A stretch of 64,000 bases of DNA from Brugia malayi (Eukaryota > Nematoda > Chromadorea > Rhabditida > Onchocercidae). The stretch is from contig NW_025062477.1 of NCBI RefSeq assembly GCF_000002995.4, positions 5,180,649-5,244,648 of the forward strand, in the 5' to 3' direction. The notes below the pieces were generated by a model, which was not told where the DNA came from, searched no databases, and was given only the letters and a program-made list of their open reading frames with translations. Both the position numbers and the translations under genes were made by a program. Every line of letters begins with the position of its first letter. Positions within the stretch are counted from its first letter, which is position 1. Shown here one piece after another: positions 15,473 to 28,600 of this stretch.

Positions 15473-15559
15473 CCTCATCTATTGTTGCTATCATTTCAAC
15501 TTCTACTACAACACCACATTTAGGCAATTGTGACCATTTCTCAACTAACTTCATTCATT

Positions 15560-15598
15560 TACCCTCTTCCGCCCCCTCCCCTCCCCTCCCCTCATCCC
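15560..15598 (-). repeat. Second C-rich tract, G-quadruplex-like on the minus strand
   Basis: A run of CCCCT units, roughly five C blocks, lies about 90 bp beyond the previous C-rich tract. The minus strand again fits a G-quadruplex pattern. No gene is recognisable nearby. Confidence 0.75.
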
Positions 15599-16182
15599 AT
15601 ATTATTCACAGCTTTTCTCTCCTTTTTTGTTAATATGATACTTAATTACTCGATTTATTCAATTAATCCTACATTCCTTTAATAATACATATATCATTTG
15701 TCTTCCTTTTAATATATTACTTCAATACTTACTGCATATTGTTTTGAATTTAAAAGTAAAAGTTGTTATAAGAATTTTTTATTCAGTTTATTGTATATTG
15801 TTTATTTATGCCAAGTTGATATGCAGATTATATTAATCTAAATTAAATTAAATTAAATAACTGACATTTATTATTGTTAATCTGTTATTTATTATTCATT
15901 AATTATTATTAATTTATCACTTCATGATGTTTTAAACTTTAATAAATCGTTTCTTTTTCTTCTTTTCAAACGATCGTTAAACATTTGAAAGATTATGCAA
16001 ATTATTAATCTAAATTAAATAAAATAACTGATAATTTCAATTCAAAATTGACTGTAAGTTAAATAACATTAATTAATTGATGTAAATGAAATTAATAAAA
16101 GAACATATATATAAATATATAAGTAAATGAATAAATAAATAAATAAATATAGTGAGAAATATATATAGTTAATATGAGGTTA

Positions 16183-16344
16183 ATGATGTTTGCAAAATTG
16201 ATTAAAGCGCCACCTTTTAGATATCCTTTGGTCCTTTTCCACCCATTTATTTTCTCTTCTGTCCATCAGTTGACCACCTGCGGTGGATGGATTTGGAAAA
16301 TAGGTTCAGGTTTAGCTAATCAGTTATTTATTCAACACATTTAG
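16183..16344 (+). other. Complexity island with 53-residue open frame and E-box palindrome
   Basis: This segment is visibly richer in G+C and less repetitive than its surroundings. A 53-codon frame runs from two adjacent ATGs (16183, 16186) to TAG at 16342-16344. Its product contains APPFRYPLVLFHP and TTCGGWIWK and resembles no family I know. Inside lie CAGTTG and the perfect palindrome CCACC-TGC-GGTGG, so two E-box-type CANNTG motifs are close together. It could be a small exon, or a regulatory element for a distant gene. I cannot choose from one sequence. Confidence 0.3.
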
Positions 16345-19300
16345 CATATAAATCATTTCTGCAAACATAAAACTGTTATAACATAGAAATTTGATTTAAT
16401 ATTTAAAAATTGAACATTCTTTTTTTGTCTAATTTTATATTTCATATTTTATAAACAAAGAAAAAAAAAACTCTTCAAGTTGTCATTCTTGAATTCTTTC
16501 AATTTATGTAAGTTTAAATCTTTTTTTAAGAAAAAAGAAACTTTAAGCTCTTAAATTTGCTCGCTCTAAAAAGAAAAAAGCAAATCTTTTCAGGTGTTCT
16601 AACAATTTTTTTGTCCTTCTAAAATAAATCTCAAGTTTATTAATTTATTTTCTGCTGAATTTGTCCAGTAATAAAGTTGAAAACTATACAGAGTCAATTA
16701 TTATTTAATCGATTAGGATTTGTTCCACATTCTCATTTCCCATTATAAACCGAAACAGGAACAGTTACCAATAATTGCATGATGTTATTGTCATTTTTTA
16801 TTGTCATTAAAATTGAAAATCGACATTAATGAAAAAAAAAAAGGTATGAATAGTGTGAAATTAATATTAACAGCAAAAATTTTAGGACTTTTTGCGGGTA
16901 CTTTTATTAAGGTATGGTAAAAATTTTTGTATCATTATTATTATTGTTAATTAATTAATGTCACTATTATTACTGTTACTATTTTAGTAATTTGGATATT
17001 AAATGTATTTATTTATTTTATTATTTTTCGATTTTTGCTATCCAAATTCTATCGAAAGTAACAATTAGCTAGAAAAAGTGGGTAAAAATTCATAGTTTTT
17101 TTTGAAAAAAAAGTATCTTCCACATAGCTAATTTTATGCTAAACGATGTTTACATTCGTTAAATTCCAACTCAAATTTTAGATTTATTTTTTTCCTAAGT
17201 TTTCAAGAAAAAGAACTTTCCCTATAATCTATTTCAGATATTTCTATTACGATACATTCAGCACTATTTACTCTTCTACTAGTTATATTTACCATCCTAA
17301 TTTAATAAATTACCACTAGTAGATTATTACAATTTATCATATCAATTAATTACTCATTAACTATCTGCTTTCCCTTATCATATCAGTTCAATAAGTCTCA
17401 TATCTTTCTTTGCAAGAATTTTTTATGAACAATTAAATATTTTACCCAAATTAGTTTGCTTTTGTTTACTCTTTTTTATACATATTTTACCTTCCTTATT
17501 TCACTGTTTTTCTTCATCTTCGCTTACTATTACTTTGCTATTTACTAAACAAAACATGCAAAGTTATAAATTAATAGTTAAATGACATCAAATAGATTAG
17601 ATTAGACTGAATAGAGAAGAAATAATTAGTTCTAAGAGACAAGCGATAAAGCAAAAATGCTTTATCAAACAAATTGTTAATTATCAATTTGTATTCCTTT
17701 TCTCTACTGCTTACGATCTCATCCTTAATTAAAATTCTTCATTTCTATTCTTTTTTTTTTTTGAAATTTTAACAAATGAAATTTCCAATGAAATTCATCC
17801 AAAAACAACGAATAAATCGAGATATCACATTTATTATTACTATTAGAAATGATTTTTTTTTTTTTATTTAATCGACATAAAACAAGAAAAAATGAAATGA
17901 AAAGAAAATATCGAATGAGTTCATGAATTGTAATAAGAAATAAAAAAAAAAAAAAAAAGAGGAAAAAAAGCATTGAAAGAGTAAAAAGAGAAAGAGAAGA
18001 TTAACGATTTGAATGAAAAGGACAAAATGAGAAGAATAAGCTTAATGATATGATCATTTAGAAATAAAAAAAAAAAATTTCATTTTCAGTAAATGAAAAA
18101 ATGAAGTCTAAATCAACTCAGTTTGTCTAATTTTTGATATAAATTTAGATAATTTTCAATTCTAATGCATACATATATTTATTATGTAAACAAATAAACA
18201 AATTGAGATTTTTGAAATAATTAAAACAAACAAAGAAGTACATTCATTAAACAAGGCATAATAATGACTGGGCCATATTATGGAATCAATTAATCGAAAT
18301 TGAAACTTCTCGAATTTTCAACTTTACGATTATATATGTATGTAAGAAATATGAAACATTTACAACTTTATTTCATTTGGTTGGAAAATTAGATGAATAC
18401 ATGTATATTTGTATTATGCAAAATGGGCCAAACGATTCGTTGGCGCAAAATGATGGATGATAGGATGAAGAAATGAGAGAGAAAAGAACTTTAAATTGAT
18501 TGTAATCGATTATAAACTGATTTGATAGTATGTTATAATTATAATACAGTCATTTAACTAATCAATTCACATAAGTGTTGTAAGAAAAATTAATTTCGAA
18601 TTTATTTGTTTTATTTTTTTTTTTTTTTCTTTTCAATTTTATTTCTAATAAATGACAAGGTAAATAAACAAAAAAGAAAAGAAAAAACATTTGATATATA
18701 TAATGTTGAATAAAATATGTTATTGGTGCTTGCTTTTTTTTATTAGTAAAATAAAAAATGGATACTTGAAATGTTAGAGTATAAATTAGATTATTAAATT
18801 TCACGATGTATTATAAAGTTTTTATCATTTATATTTTATTCATTATTCATAACAATTTTTCCTTTTTTTTTTTTTCACTGAAATATGGAATGTAAAAGTA
18901 GTAATAAAAATTTTTAATTTTACATATGAAAAGAAAAATAAAGAGTTGTTTAATTTATTTCTAATCAAATATTAGGTAATTAAGAGAATGGAAGAAATCT
19001 TCCATTTCCCTTTTTATAATCAAATTATGTTAATATGTTATCAAATTTCAAACTTATCTTCCAAAATTAAATGCTTTTTTTTTCTTGTTGCTCAAAAACA
19101 CATAATAACTTACTAGAATTGTTACGAAGTTTTGGAATAAATTTAGCATAATTTATTAAAAATATAATTTCAATGAATTTGAAGAAAATTATTGGTTATT
19201 TCAGCTAAATTACTTATTTAAATGTTTCGTAATCAATCAATTAATCAAATTTTGAAATAGAAAAAAATCATACAAAACAACATTCAATTATAAAATCGTT

Positions 19301-19710
19301 TTATGAAATAAAAAATGATTTAAGTATGAGATGTATTAATAATGAAAATGATTATATCATTGAAAAAAAAAATATGATCAAATTTTAATTCTTCCATTTC
19401 CATTCGCATAATTTTTATTCATTTCTCAACAATACTCCTCCAATAAATTTGCATATTTCATAAGCTTTTCATCATCTCCAATAACCACCAGTAGTATCGG
19501 CTGTTGCAGTAATAGAAGTAGATGATTAATAATAAATGAATTTTAAATTAGGACAACCACTCCTATCGCCTTTTGCGCTCTCCGATATTCACCGCACCTC
19601 TTCTTTTCACAAAAAAAAAAAAAAAAAAAAAGAAAAAGAAAAACCAAAATCATTAATTCGACTGCCTTCTTTCCTGCCAGTTGTAGTTAAGTAATGATGT
19701 AGCACTTAGT

Positions 19711-19839
19711 CTTATCCAATCATTTATTTCTATCATTCAAATCAATCATTACTGATAAGCAATCATTCATTCCTTATCTATTATTTTTCGCTTATCAGTT
19801 GTACAAGGTTATACATATACCTCATTTCCTCATTCTTAT
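19711..19839. promoter_or_regulatory. Cluster of GATA-factor-like sites upstream of tol-1
   Basis: Five GATAAG or CTTATC hexamers occur within about 130 bp (near 19711, 19753, 19773, 19791 and 19834). ACTGATAAGC at 19751-19760 and GCTTATCAGT at 19790-19799 form a perfect 10-base inverted repeat. TGATAA-type sites are the known binding sequence of nematode GATA factors such as ELT-2. The cluster lies about 0.3 kb before the candidate tol-1 first exon and 1.2 kb before its first firm exon. A tol-1 enhancer or promoter is an inference from position. Confidence 0.5.
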
Positions 19840-20156
19840 CAATTTGTTTGTTAATAAGAAAATAAAAGCTATCATAAGTATATAGTATTATTATCATCAA
19901 TTTTATTAGATGATATTATTTATAACAAAATTTCTTTCAGCTCGTCTAATAATCATTAAAAAAATTTTTTTTTTTTTTTTTTGAAAATAAAATGAAAAAT
20001 TACATTTTTTAAATTTTTTGATATCTAAGAAATTTTTAATTGATTAATCCATTTTCAAAAAGATTTATTGGATTTATATATTTTCAAGGACCATTGAATA
20101 ACTGCTTTCTCTCTCATTCTTCTCCCATCATTTGCCTCATATTTTCCACTGTAAAA

Positions 20157-20206
20157 ATGTTATCAATTTTATGTTATTCGATAAAATTAATTAATCGATT
20201 ATTATT
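20157..20206 (+). CDS. Candidate first exon (signal peptide) of tol-1
   Basis: Translation from ATG 20157 gives MLSILCYSIKLINRLL, followed by a GTTAAG donor in phase 2. The first firm tol-1 exon begins in the matching phase after a TTTAAG acceptor, so the join would read on into CTCVPDVAEQ. A short hydrophobic leader is expected for a secreted-side LRR receptor. The embedded Lys and Arg make it a mediocre signal peptide. The real leader could instead lie farther upstream in the desert. Confidence 0.2.
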
Positions 20207-20995
20207 GTTAAGTTTTATTGGATAATAATTATCAATTAGTATTTTCATTCCTTTTTCTTTAATTTTATTCATCATTTGCATATCAATTATTAATCTTTTC
20301 TTAATTTTTTAATTTTTAAGACGGTTATTTTACCTTATTTACAAAAAAAATTTATTATTTATTTATCTTTCAGAAGCGGTCATTTCATCTAAAAAGCAGA
20401 AGAGAAGATGCCGAAATAAAGGAAAGAAATTACTAAAAGAGTTCACTTTTCGAGCTCTTCTATACTTAATTACTTACTTACTTACTTATTTGATTACTTA
20501 TATATTAGGAATATGGATGTAACGGATTCCCACATACTGCTTATTTTATTGTATTACTATGTACAGCCAGTTGTAAATATTAGAATCAATCATTTCGAAT
20601 GTCCAAGACGGTATAATTAAAAAATTTATTGCAAAAAAAGAAAAAAAAATTAAAAGTATTTTATAAAAAAATAAAAAAAAAAGCAAAAGGAAAATTGAAT
20701 AAGTAAGAAAACAAAATTCATTTCTTTATTATTCATAATTTTTGAAAATAAAATAAAAAGAAAAGAATGGTAGAATTTCTTTTTTAATATTTTAATTAAT
20801 CATTGTAACAGAATATTTTGTAATTTTTTAAAATTATTATATAACTAAATAACAAAATAGAGAGAGAAGCGAGGAATTAGTTGCAATTAACTGAGTATTT
20901 TAGTTTCATTTTCATAAATCTTTTTTAATTATTAATTTTTTTAAAAATAATGATAGCAATAATATTTTATTAATAATTACAATAATTCATTTAAG

Positions 20996-21757
20996 ATGCA
21001 CCTGTGTTCCGGATGTAGCTGAACAGGATCGTTTTATTATAAGTTGTAAATGGTCATCAACATCAACATCAACAACAATAACATCCGATAATAAATGGAA
21101 ACAAGAAATATTCGCTCAATTTCCATTAAATATTACAAAAACTCTTAGTATCGAATGTGATGACAATGATTCGCTATCAATAACATCGATTATTTTTGAT
21201 GAAAATTTATTTAGCCAATTTAATAATTTACAACATTTACGAATACAGGTATTCCATTTTATCATTTATTACTGCCGTATTTCTATTTTTAGGAATTATT
21301 TATCAGTACATTCAACTTTTTTAACATAATTTTTAGATTAGCAAAATAAGAAAGAAAAAAAAATAAGATTAAATATTGGTAAAATCAATCAACGAATAAA
21401 ATAGATGTAAAAATATTTAAAATGAAATTAAAATTATTCAAGAATTAATCATTTAATTCAAAATAAAAATTTTCAAACTTATTTATATAATTATTTCAAT
21501 TTATATCAATAAATTTAGCCATAAATCAATTAAATGCACATTTTTTCAATCTTCTTTTCATCTAAAAGATTAAAACAAAAAGAAATGAAAATTTGACATA
21601 TTTTTATACTTACCTATTCATTTATTGATAGATATTAATTCTACTATTGTAGCTGATCCGATAGCCATCGTCATCGTTTGATTGAATCTTACTTATCCTC
21701 AACTGTCGATAATATTTTCAGATTGCTATCCCAATTACCTGTCTCTTTTTCTCTTTC

Positions 21758-21796
<39 letters not shown>

Positions 21797-24700
21797 GCTT
21801 ATATTCTCATATAACTCCTTATAATCATTAATTGTTATCCTTATTATTCAAATATATTATTATAAATCATTCTTAACTTTTCCCACTCCTATATTTATAT
21901 ATATTATATAAAATTTCTCATTCCATTCTGTCAACCTATTTTCTCACGAAATATAGTCAAATAATTTTTAAAAATTATAAAATTTCCCACAGAATATTCA
22001 AATTTCCAAAAAAAAAAAAAAGAAAAAAGAAATGAAAAATCTTTAGTGAAATAAATATATTTATTAAGAACGAAAAAAAAAAAGAAGCTGTAAATTATTT
22101 AAAATAATAAAATCGTGCAAATTATTTCTTTATAAGAAAACAAAAAAAAAAAAGAAAGAAAATAAAGAGATATGAATTGAAATTATTACTTCAATAACTA
22201 TTTTCAGTTTTCAGTCATTTTTTCACTACTTTCGGAATTTTCATTTTATCTTAATTTTGCTTACTTTTTTTTTAATTTATAATTGTTTATTTATTTTCAA
22301 AACGTCTCCATTTAATATTTATTTACATTTTCCTAAATTTTTACTTCTCGCACTTTTTTTTTTCTCATTTTTTGATGAAAACATTTTTTATTTACTTCTC
22401 ATTTTGTCCGCAAGAAATTTATTTTTGCAATGTAATCGGAAATTAATGAAGCAAAAAGACCATGTAGGAATGAGAATTGGGAACAAAATTTATAATCTCC
22501 TCTAAGGATGTGTCCATTTTACACATTTTACTTTGATCAAAGGTCATTCAGTTAGTTAGTAGTACTAGTAGTAGTAGTAGTAATAGTTGTTGTAGAAGTG
22601 TGATAAAGTCCCTCAAACATCCATACATCATTTCTATAATGAAAGAAAAATTATTTCTCAGGTTAATTACATATACTAGACATCTCTCTCTCTCTCTCTA
22701 TCCCTTCCCATATTCTCTTATTCATATTCTTTGAAGTATACAACAACAAAAAAAAATTATCAAAAAAATTTATTAAATGAAATGAGAATCAATTAATTTA
22801 GTCAGTCATTCATCTAAAATTCCTAAGTGAAAGAAATAAAAGGAAAAAACTAATAAATATATGAATAAATCAATGATATAAAATAATTGAGCAAAATCTA
22901 TGAAAGAATTAATTGAACAAATAATCCAAAAACAATGAAATAATTTAAAAAAAAAAAAAAATTAATTAATAGAGATATAAGGAAATTAGAAAATAAAATT
23001 TCTCATAACATAAATATTAATAAAATTGAATTAAACTGCTATTCTTTTCATTTTAGAAATGTCGCACACATGCTTTTCCTAATTCGTTACTACATAAACT
23101 CAGTAATTTACGATCGGTATATTTTAATCAATTAAATGTTCCGGATAAAAAGCTCACTTTACCGGATCAATTTTTCCTGAATAATAAACGATTGGAAAAA
23201 CTCACCATTGTGGACTGTAATTTGGAAGCTTTACCTGATACATTACTCTGTGATAGTCCTTATATTCAGGTAATAATGATAAGTTTAACAGACAAATAGG
23301 TAAAAAATGAATTTAAAATTAACAGTTGAAAGTGTACATAAATAAAGAAAAGAAAAAAAATTTATTTTTCTTTTCCTTAAAAAATTTCCTTTTCTCTCTC
23401 TCTCTCTAAAATGTTTGATAAATTGTAAGAAAGAAAAAAATATAAATATTTGATTTGCTTCTTCTGTAAATTAATGTTTATTTATCAATTTTTTTTTCAT
23501 TTTCTAATATGCTAATTATTTATGCATTCAATTGTTTTGCTTATTAATTTACTTATCATATATCACCTCTTTTTCATTATTAAAAAAATAAGTTAATTTA
23601 ATTTTTTTACAAAATTATTAATTGTTTTCCTAAATTTTTATTTAATTTATTTGGCTAATTTCATCATTAATTTACTCAAATAATAATAATTTCTATCTAT
23701 TTCATTTGCATCCTTCTTCTTTACAGGTGATAAATGTTTCACATAATTGGTTACGAAGTGCTCGTTTAAGTATCAATGCCGATGATGTTAATAGTGATAA
23801 TAATGATAACAGTGCTGGCTCATTAGTTAAATGTAACAATAAAGCGGAGCAATTGATAATCATCGATTTGAGCTATAATCAAATTCGATCAATTACTGAT
23901 AATGATTTAATACAATTTGTTGCAATACGACAACTTTTATTAGCCAATAATCAAATTAGCTTTATTAATCGTAATGCATTAAAAGCTTGCGCACTGCTAC
24001 AACAATTACATATTGGAAATAATAATATCGAAGAGTTACCTATTATGCCAGGTAAGAACGTACATATATTCTTTTCTATGTTATTTTTTTTTAGAAAATA
24101 ATATAATTTACTAAAAAGTAACAAACAAAGAAGTAATTTAGATATACAATTAAGAAATGAATATAATTTATTTCTAATTTTTAATTGAATATCTAATTAC
24201 TCTTTTATTTGATTATTACGATAAATAAAAAAAAAAAATGAAATAATAATTATTTAAATGAAAAAGAAAGAGCAATCAAAAAAGATAAGAATTAAATAAT
24301 TGTTCCCTTTTTTTTTGGAAAGTAAATAAAGTAATAAATAAATATGAATATAAATAATGATATACTTACTAATTACTCTAACAATCTAAAGTTATGGTAA
24401 TGATAATGAAACGTAGATAAATGACCTCGAATGAAACTTAAATTTTTCTTTTCATCATCGATAATCAAACGAAGATGCGATGCCTATCTTTTCGTTTTAA
24501 ACATGCAATTAACTAACCATTAAAATAGGTTGTGAATGAGAAATAAATTAAACAGTCAAATGAAACAGCAAACAAAATAATAATTATTGGAAATTGAAGC
24601 AAAATTTTTTTTTAAAGATAGATAAAATAATGAAGTAATTATTATTCAAATGAAAAAAGAATAAAAAAGAAAAAATAGATTAAAATATTAATAGTAATAA

Positions 24701-25564
24701 AATAAAAGAGTAACAATTAAAAAAGTTTAGATAAATTAGGATTAATTATATAAGCAAAATAGAAACTGGTAAGTGTATGGAAAATCAAATACAACAAATA
24801 ATTAATGAAGTGAATTAAGTTGTTGAAAAAAAAAAAAAAAATGAATTAAATAATAAAATTAATGAATAAATCGAATGAATGAGAAAAAAAATAATGAATA
24901 AAATAATTTTTTTTTTTCGTTTTCTTTTCAGAAACATTAATTCATTTGGATATTGCCTGGAATCATTTAAGTATTATTCCATCAACAATAGCTAATTTAC
25001 CAAATTTATTATTTTTGAATCTCAGTGGAAATGCTATCGATGCAAATACTCCATTTCCTATTATTAGTAAAACATTAGAAACGATTGATCTCAGTCGTAA
25101 TCGTCTTGAATTTATCCCAGAAAATTTATTTTTGCATTGTTCTCAACAACTGCAACATTTATCACTCAGTTATAATCGGATTACACAATTGGAACCATTA
25201 TTTTTTCAAAATTATTCAAATTTACTAGTGGTAAGTTTAATAAACAATTTTGTATTATTCAATAAATATTTTCTTTATTTATTAGTTTAATTATTTACTT
25301 AATTTATTGTTGGTGCATATTTCTCATTGTTAAGATTAATTGAAGTACTAGTTTAAATGAGTTCAACTCTCGCTTCATCTTAATCATTTAAAAAATAAAG
25401 TAAAAAGAAAACTTATTCTTTTCCATCTTCGAAAAAAAATCAAAGAATATTTTCCAATAAGCAATAAAATTTTAAAATAAATCAAAAATTAACTTCGTTT
25501 AACCTTGTGCTCTTTTTTTCCTTTTAGAAAAAAGAAAAATTAGTTAAAAGAAACCCTCCATTTT

Positions 25565-25602
<38 letters not shown>

Positions 25603-28600
25603 TCTCTCCCTCTTTCAAGATGATTTGAGTAGCATCCAAATAGGCGCAATTAATCAGTTTATAGATCTAAACAACTTACATTCTTTTTTATATGACAGTA
25701 AATGTATTATGTTCCCCATAATTCTTCGCTTCTTCATTCATTTAAAATGAAAAACCGAAAATCCTAAAATCGATGTGAATTGCAAATTTGAAATTAAATC
25801 CAACATTTACACAAAATTGTTTCAGAGTTCAAGTAAGAATAGATATTACTTACGATTTTGTTGCAAAAACTTTCTAAACTTGGAAAAAATTTCTTCCAGT
25901 CAATTAAATCTATACAATAAATTATAGATAAGATTATCTAAATCAATTAGCAAAATTAAAATCCTTAATTTGTCAGAATAAAACAGTTTTAAATAGTTGT
26001 TAAGCAATATTCATAGTTGGATATATCATCAAATATTTGCAAAATTAATTAGGAGAATTAATTTTGTTTCAGAAAATTAATTTTTATTGTTTCATTCTAC
26101 TTATTGCTATCAAGTACATGTGGTATTTTGCTATTAATTATTATTATCATTTTATTATCTTTTGAAATTATTATTAGTTATTATTTCACTACTATTATTA
26201 TTACTACCACCATTATATAACCATTATTTTTGAGTTTGTCTTTCCATTACTAATTTAATTTACTCAACGATAATATGTTCCCAACGCCAAATCAAAAATA
26301 TTAAACTTTTATTCTCATCTGTCACCCTTTTTTCAAAAAAATTATTCAAATACTTTTGCAAGTGAAAAAAAAAGAAAGACCGATTGTTTACTTCTTTTTA
26401 GAGATCAAATGTAAACAAACGGTTGACACCTAACATAATCATATTAAAATATATTTGCATTAATATAAAAAAAATAAAATTATTCTTTTCCTTATTTTTG
26501 ACTTAATTTTTCCGTATATTACGAAAAGAAAAGAAAAGGAAAGAAAGGAAAAAAGTAAGCAATTATATTTAGAATGTCAACAATTAGATCTTTTATGAAA
26601 GAATTTTAAAAAAAAAGCAAATAAAAGGAAATAAAGGATGAATTATTAAAATTAAAAGTGTTTAGAAATGGTTATGGATTTAAAATTAAGAAGCAAACTT
26701 TATCCATAAACAATTATATTTGAACTAATTCATTAGGCAAACACCAACGAAAAAATAATAACTCGTTATTAAGTTTAATAAATAATTAATATTTTAGAAG
26801 AAAATTTTGATCAGTTTTTTTTTAAGTATATAAATTAAAAAAATTTATCTAAATATTTCAACTGATTGCATAATGTTTCACTTCTAAAATATTCATTTGT
26901 GAAACAATAAAGTTATTATTCAATTCAATTCATTTCACAATTTTTTGGATAAAAGCTATGATTCTTTTTTCATTAAAAGTAATAATTTGCTTTTTTTTTC
27001 TATTTTTTTTTGGATTGCGTTTGCCTAATTAAGTCTTTAAATTTAATTATTTACTTATAAAATTAATTTTTTCTTCATTTCAAATCCATAATCCAACATA
27101 TCAAATATTTATTGTTTCTTAATTTTTTTTTCAATTTTTTTGAAATATATCATGTTTTGAAGAATGCAGTGATGATTGTGAGAAAAAGATATAAAAATTA
27201 AAAAGAAAAGAATATAAAGTATGTATTGCTTTATTATATTTATTTATTTATTTGTTATTATTATTGTTGTTGTTATTATCAAAATTATTATTATTTATTA
27301 TCACCACTATTTATTAATTATTCCAAAATATATATTACTTTCTTTTATATGATGATTCAGAAATCTCACTACTTGAATTCTAATTAGAATTTTAAGTGAT
27401 AACTGATCAAGTTTTGAGTTATTTTCTTAATGTAATTTAATTCCTAGTATAAAGTGTATCTTTTCCATTTCCAATACATTTATTAATATTCCTAATTTAG
27501 TCATAAGACAAAGAGGATTAAAAACATTTGTACATTTCTGTTTCCGGTAAATGAATCATAAATCCAGAAGAGAGGCTTATAAAAATGATCGGAATTCAGC
27601 TTAACGCTATATTACTGAGAGTACTTCAATAAGAGATAAAACTCATGTGGTAACATATTTTAATAATATATTTCAGTCATCAATATGCAATTATTACATC
27701 TATTTAGGGTTGTTTACATGTGAATTTCACATAAAGTAATAAATAATAATACTAATAATAAAATAATCTGATACGGTAATAATCCATTTCGTCTGAGAAT
27801 TTTAGGTCATATGAAACTGAATAATAATTATTATTATTATTATCTTTTCTTCTTTTTTTCCTCACTTTAAACTTAATATTTAATCAGTAATATTTAAAAG
27901 ATATATAAATATAGTATGCAGATTTTTCCTATTAAATAGACAAAATTTTCAAATTTAGCTAATTAGTTTTAATTTTTATAAAATATTTTGATGTAACATT
28001 TCGATCTGTAATGTATATAATAATAATAACACTCTTCTCTATAATCTAATAAATAATAATGTGTATGAATTTACATTATACATATTATCCAAGGTCATTT
28101 CCAAGCGGACATTGTAAATATAGAAGAATTAAGAGGACATATCTGGATGACACAAGATGACCTAATCAAACTTCCTCCTTTCTTCATTCATATCTCTTCT
28201 GTGTGCAATTTTTCATTTCCATTCCCTTTGATCCCTCTCTCTCTCTCTCCCTCTCTCTCTGTCTCTTTAATCAAATATGCATAGATGTATGTATGTAAAA
28301 CTCTATTTATACCTAATTTTGAATGCATATCATTTTGAAAAAATTTTTCAATTACATTTATCAATAAGATATCATTTAAATTACATCCATTTTATTCTAA
28401 TTCATCTCCGTTCCTCACTAAAACTAATTAACAGAACTTTATGAAAAAAAAAAAAAAAAAAAACGAACTTTTTATTTTCTCTTTCTCTGATAAAAATTTA
28501 AAACTATTTTCATATAATATATAAAATGAAATGAAAAGAAGAAATTTTTATTTGTAAAATTGTCCGAAGAACAATTATGGGAAAAATAACCTTGAAAATT

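Larger units (their letters stand above)
1..20156. other. Gene-poor AT-rich intergenic desert
   Basis: About 20 kb in which I find no supported gene on either strand. Open frames here are short, start in low-complexity sequence and lack splice partners or recognisable protein motifs. The stretch holds many CT/GA runs, poly-T runs, GTT/ATT/CAT trinucleotide-rich blocks, degenerate tandem repeats and two C-rich tracts, listed separately. It ends a few hundred bases before the tol-1 candidate first exon, so part of it may be that gene's upstream control region or a 5' untranslated exon. Slightly more complex islands lie at about 1.5-1.9, 16.18-16.34 and 19.48-19.84 kb. Confidence 0.7.

Noticed and set aside
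15296..15633. Two overlapping proline/serine-rich open frames
   Set aside because: Both follow the C-rich and CT-rich composition, overlap each other in different frames and lack splice or start context.
22530..22545. Single AGGTCA half-site in a tol-1 intron
   Set aside because: One half-site is too common by chance to support a regulatory call.
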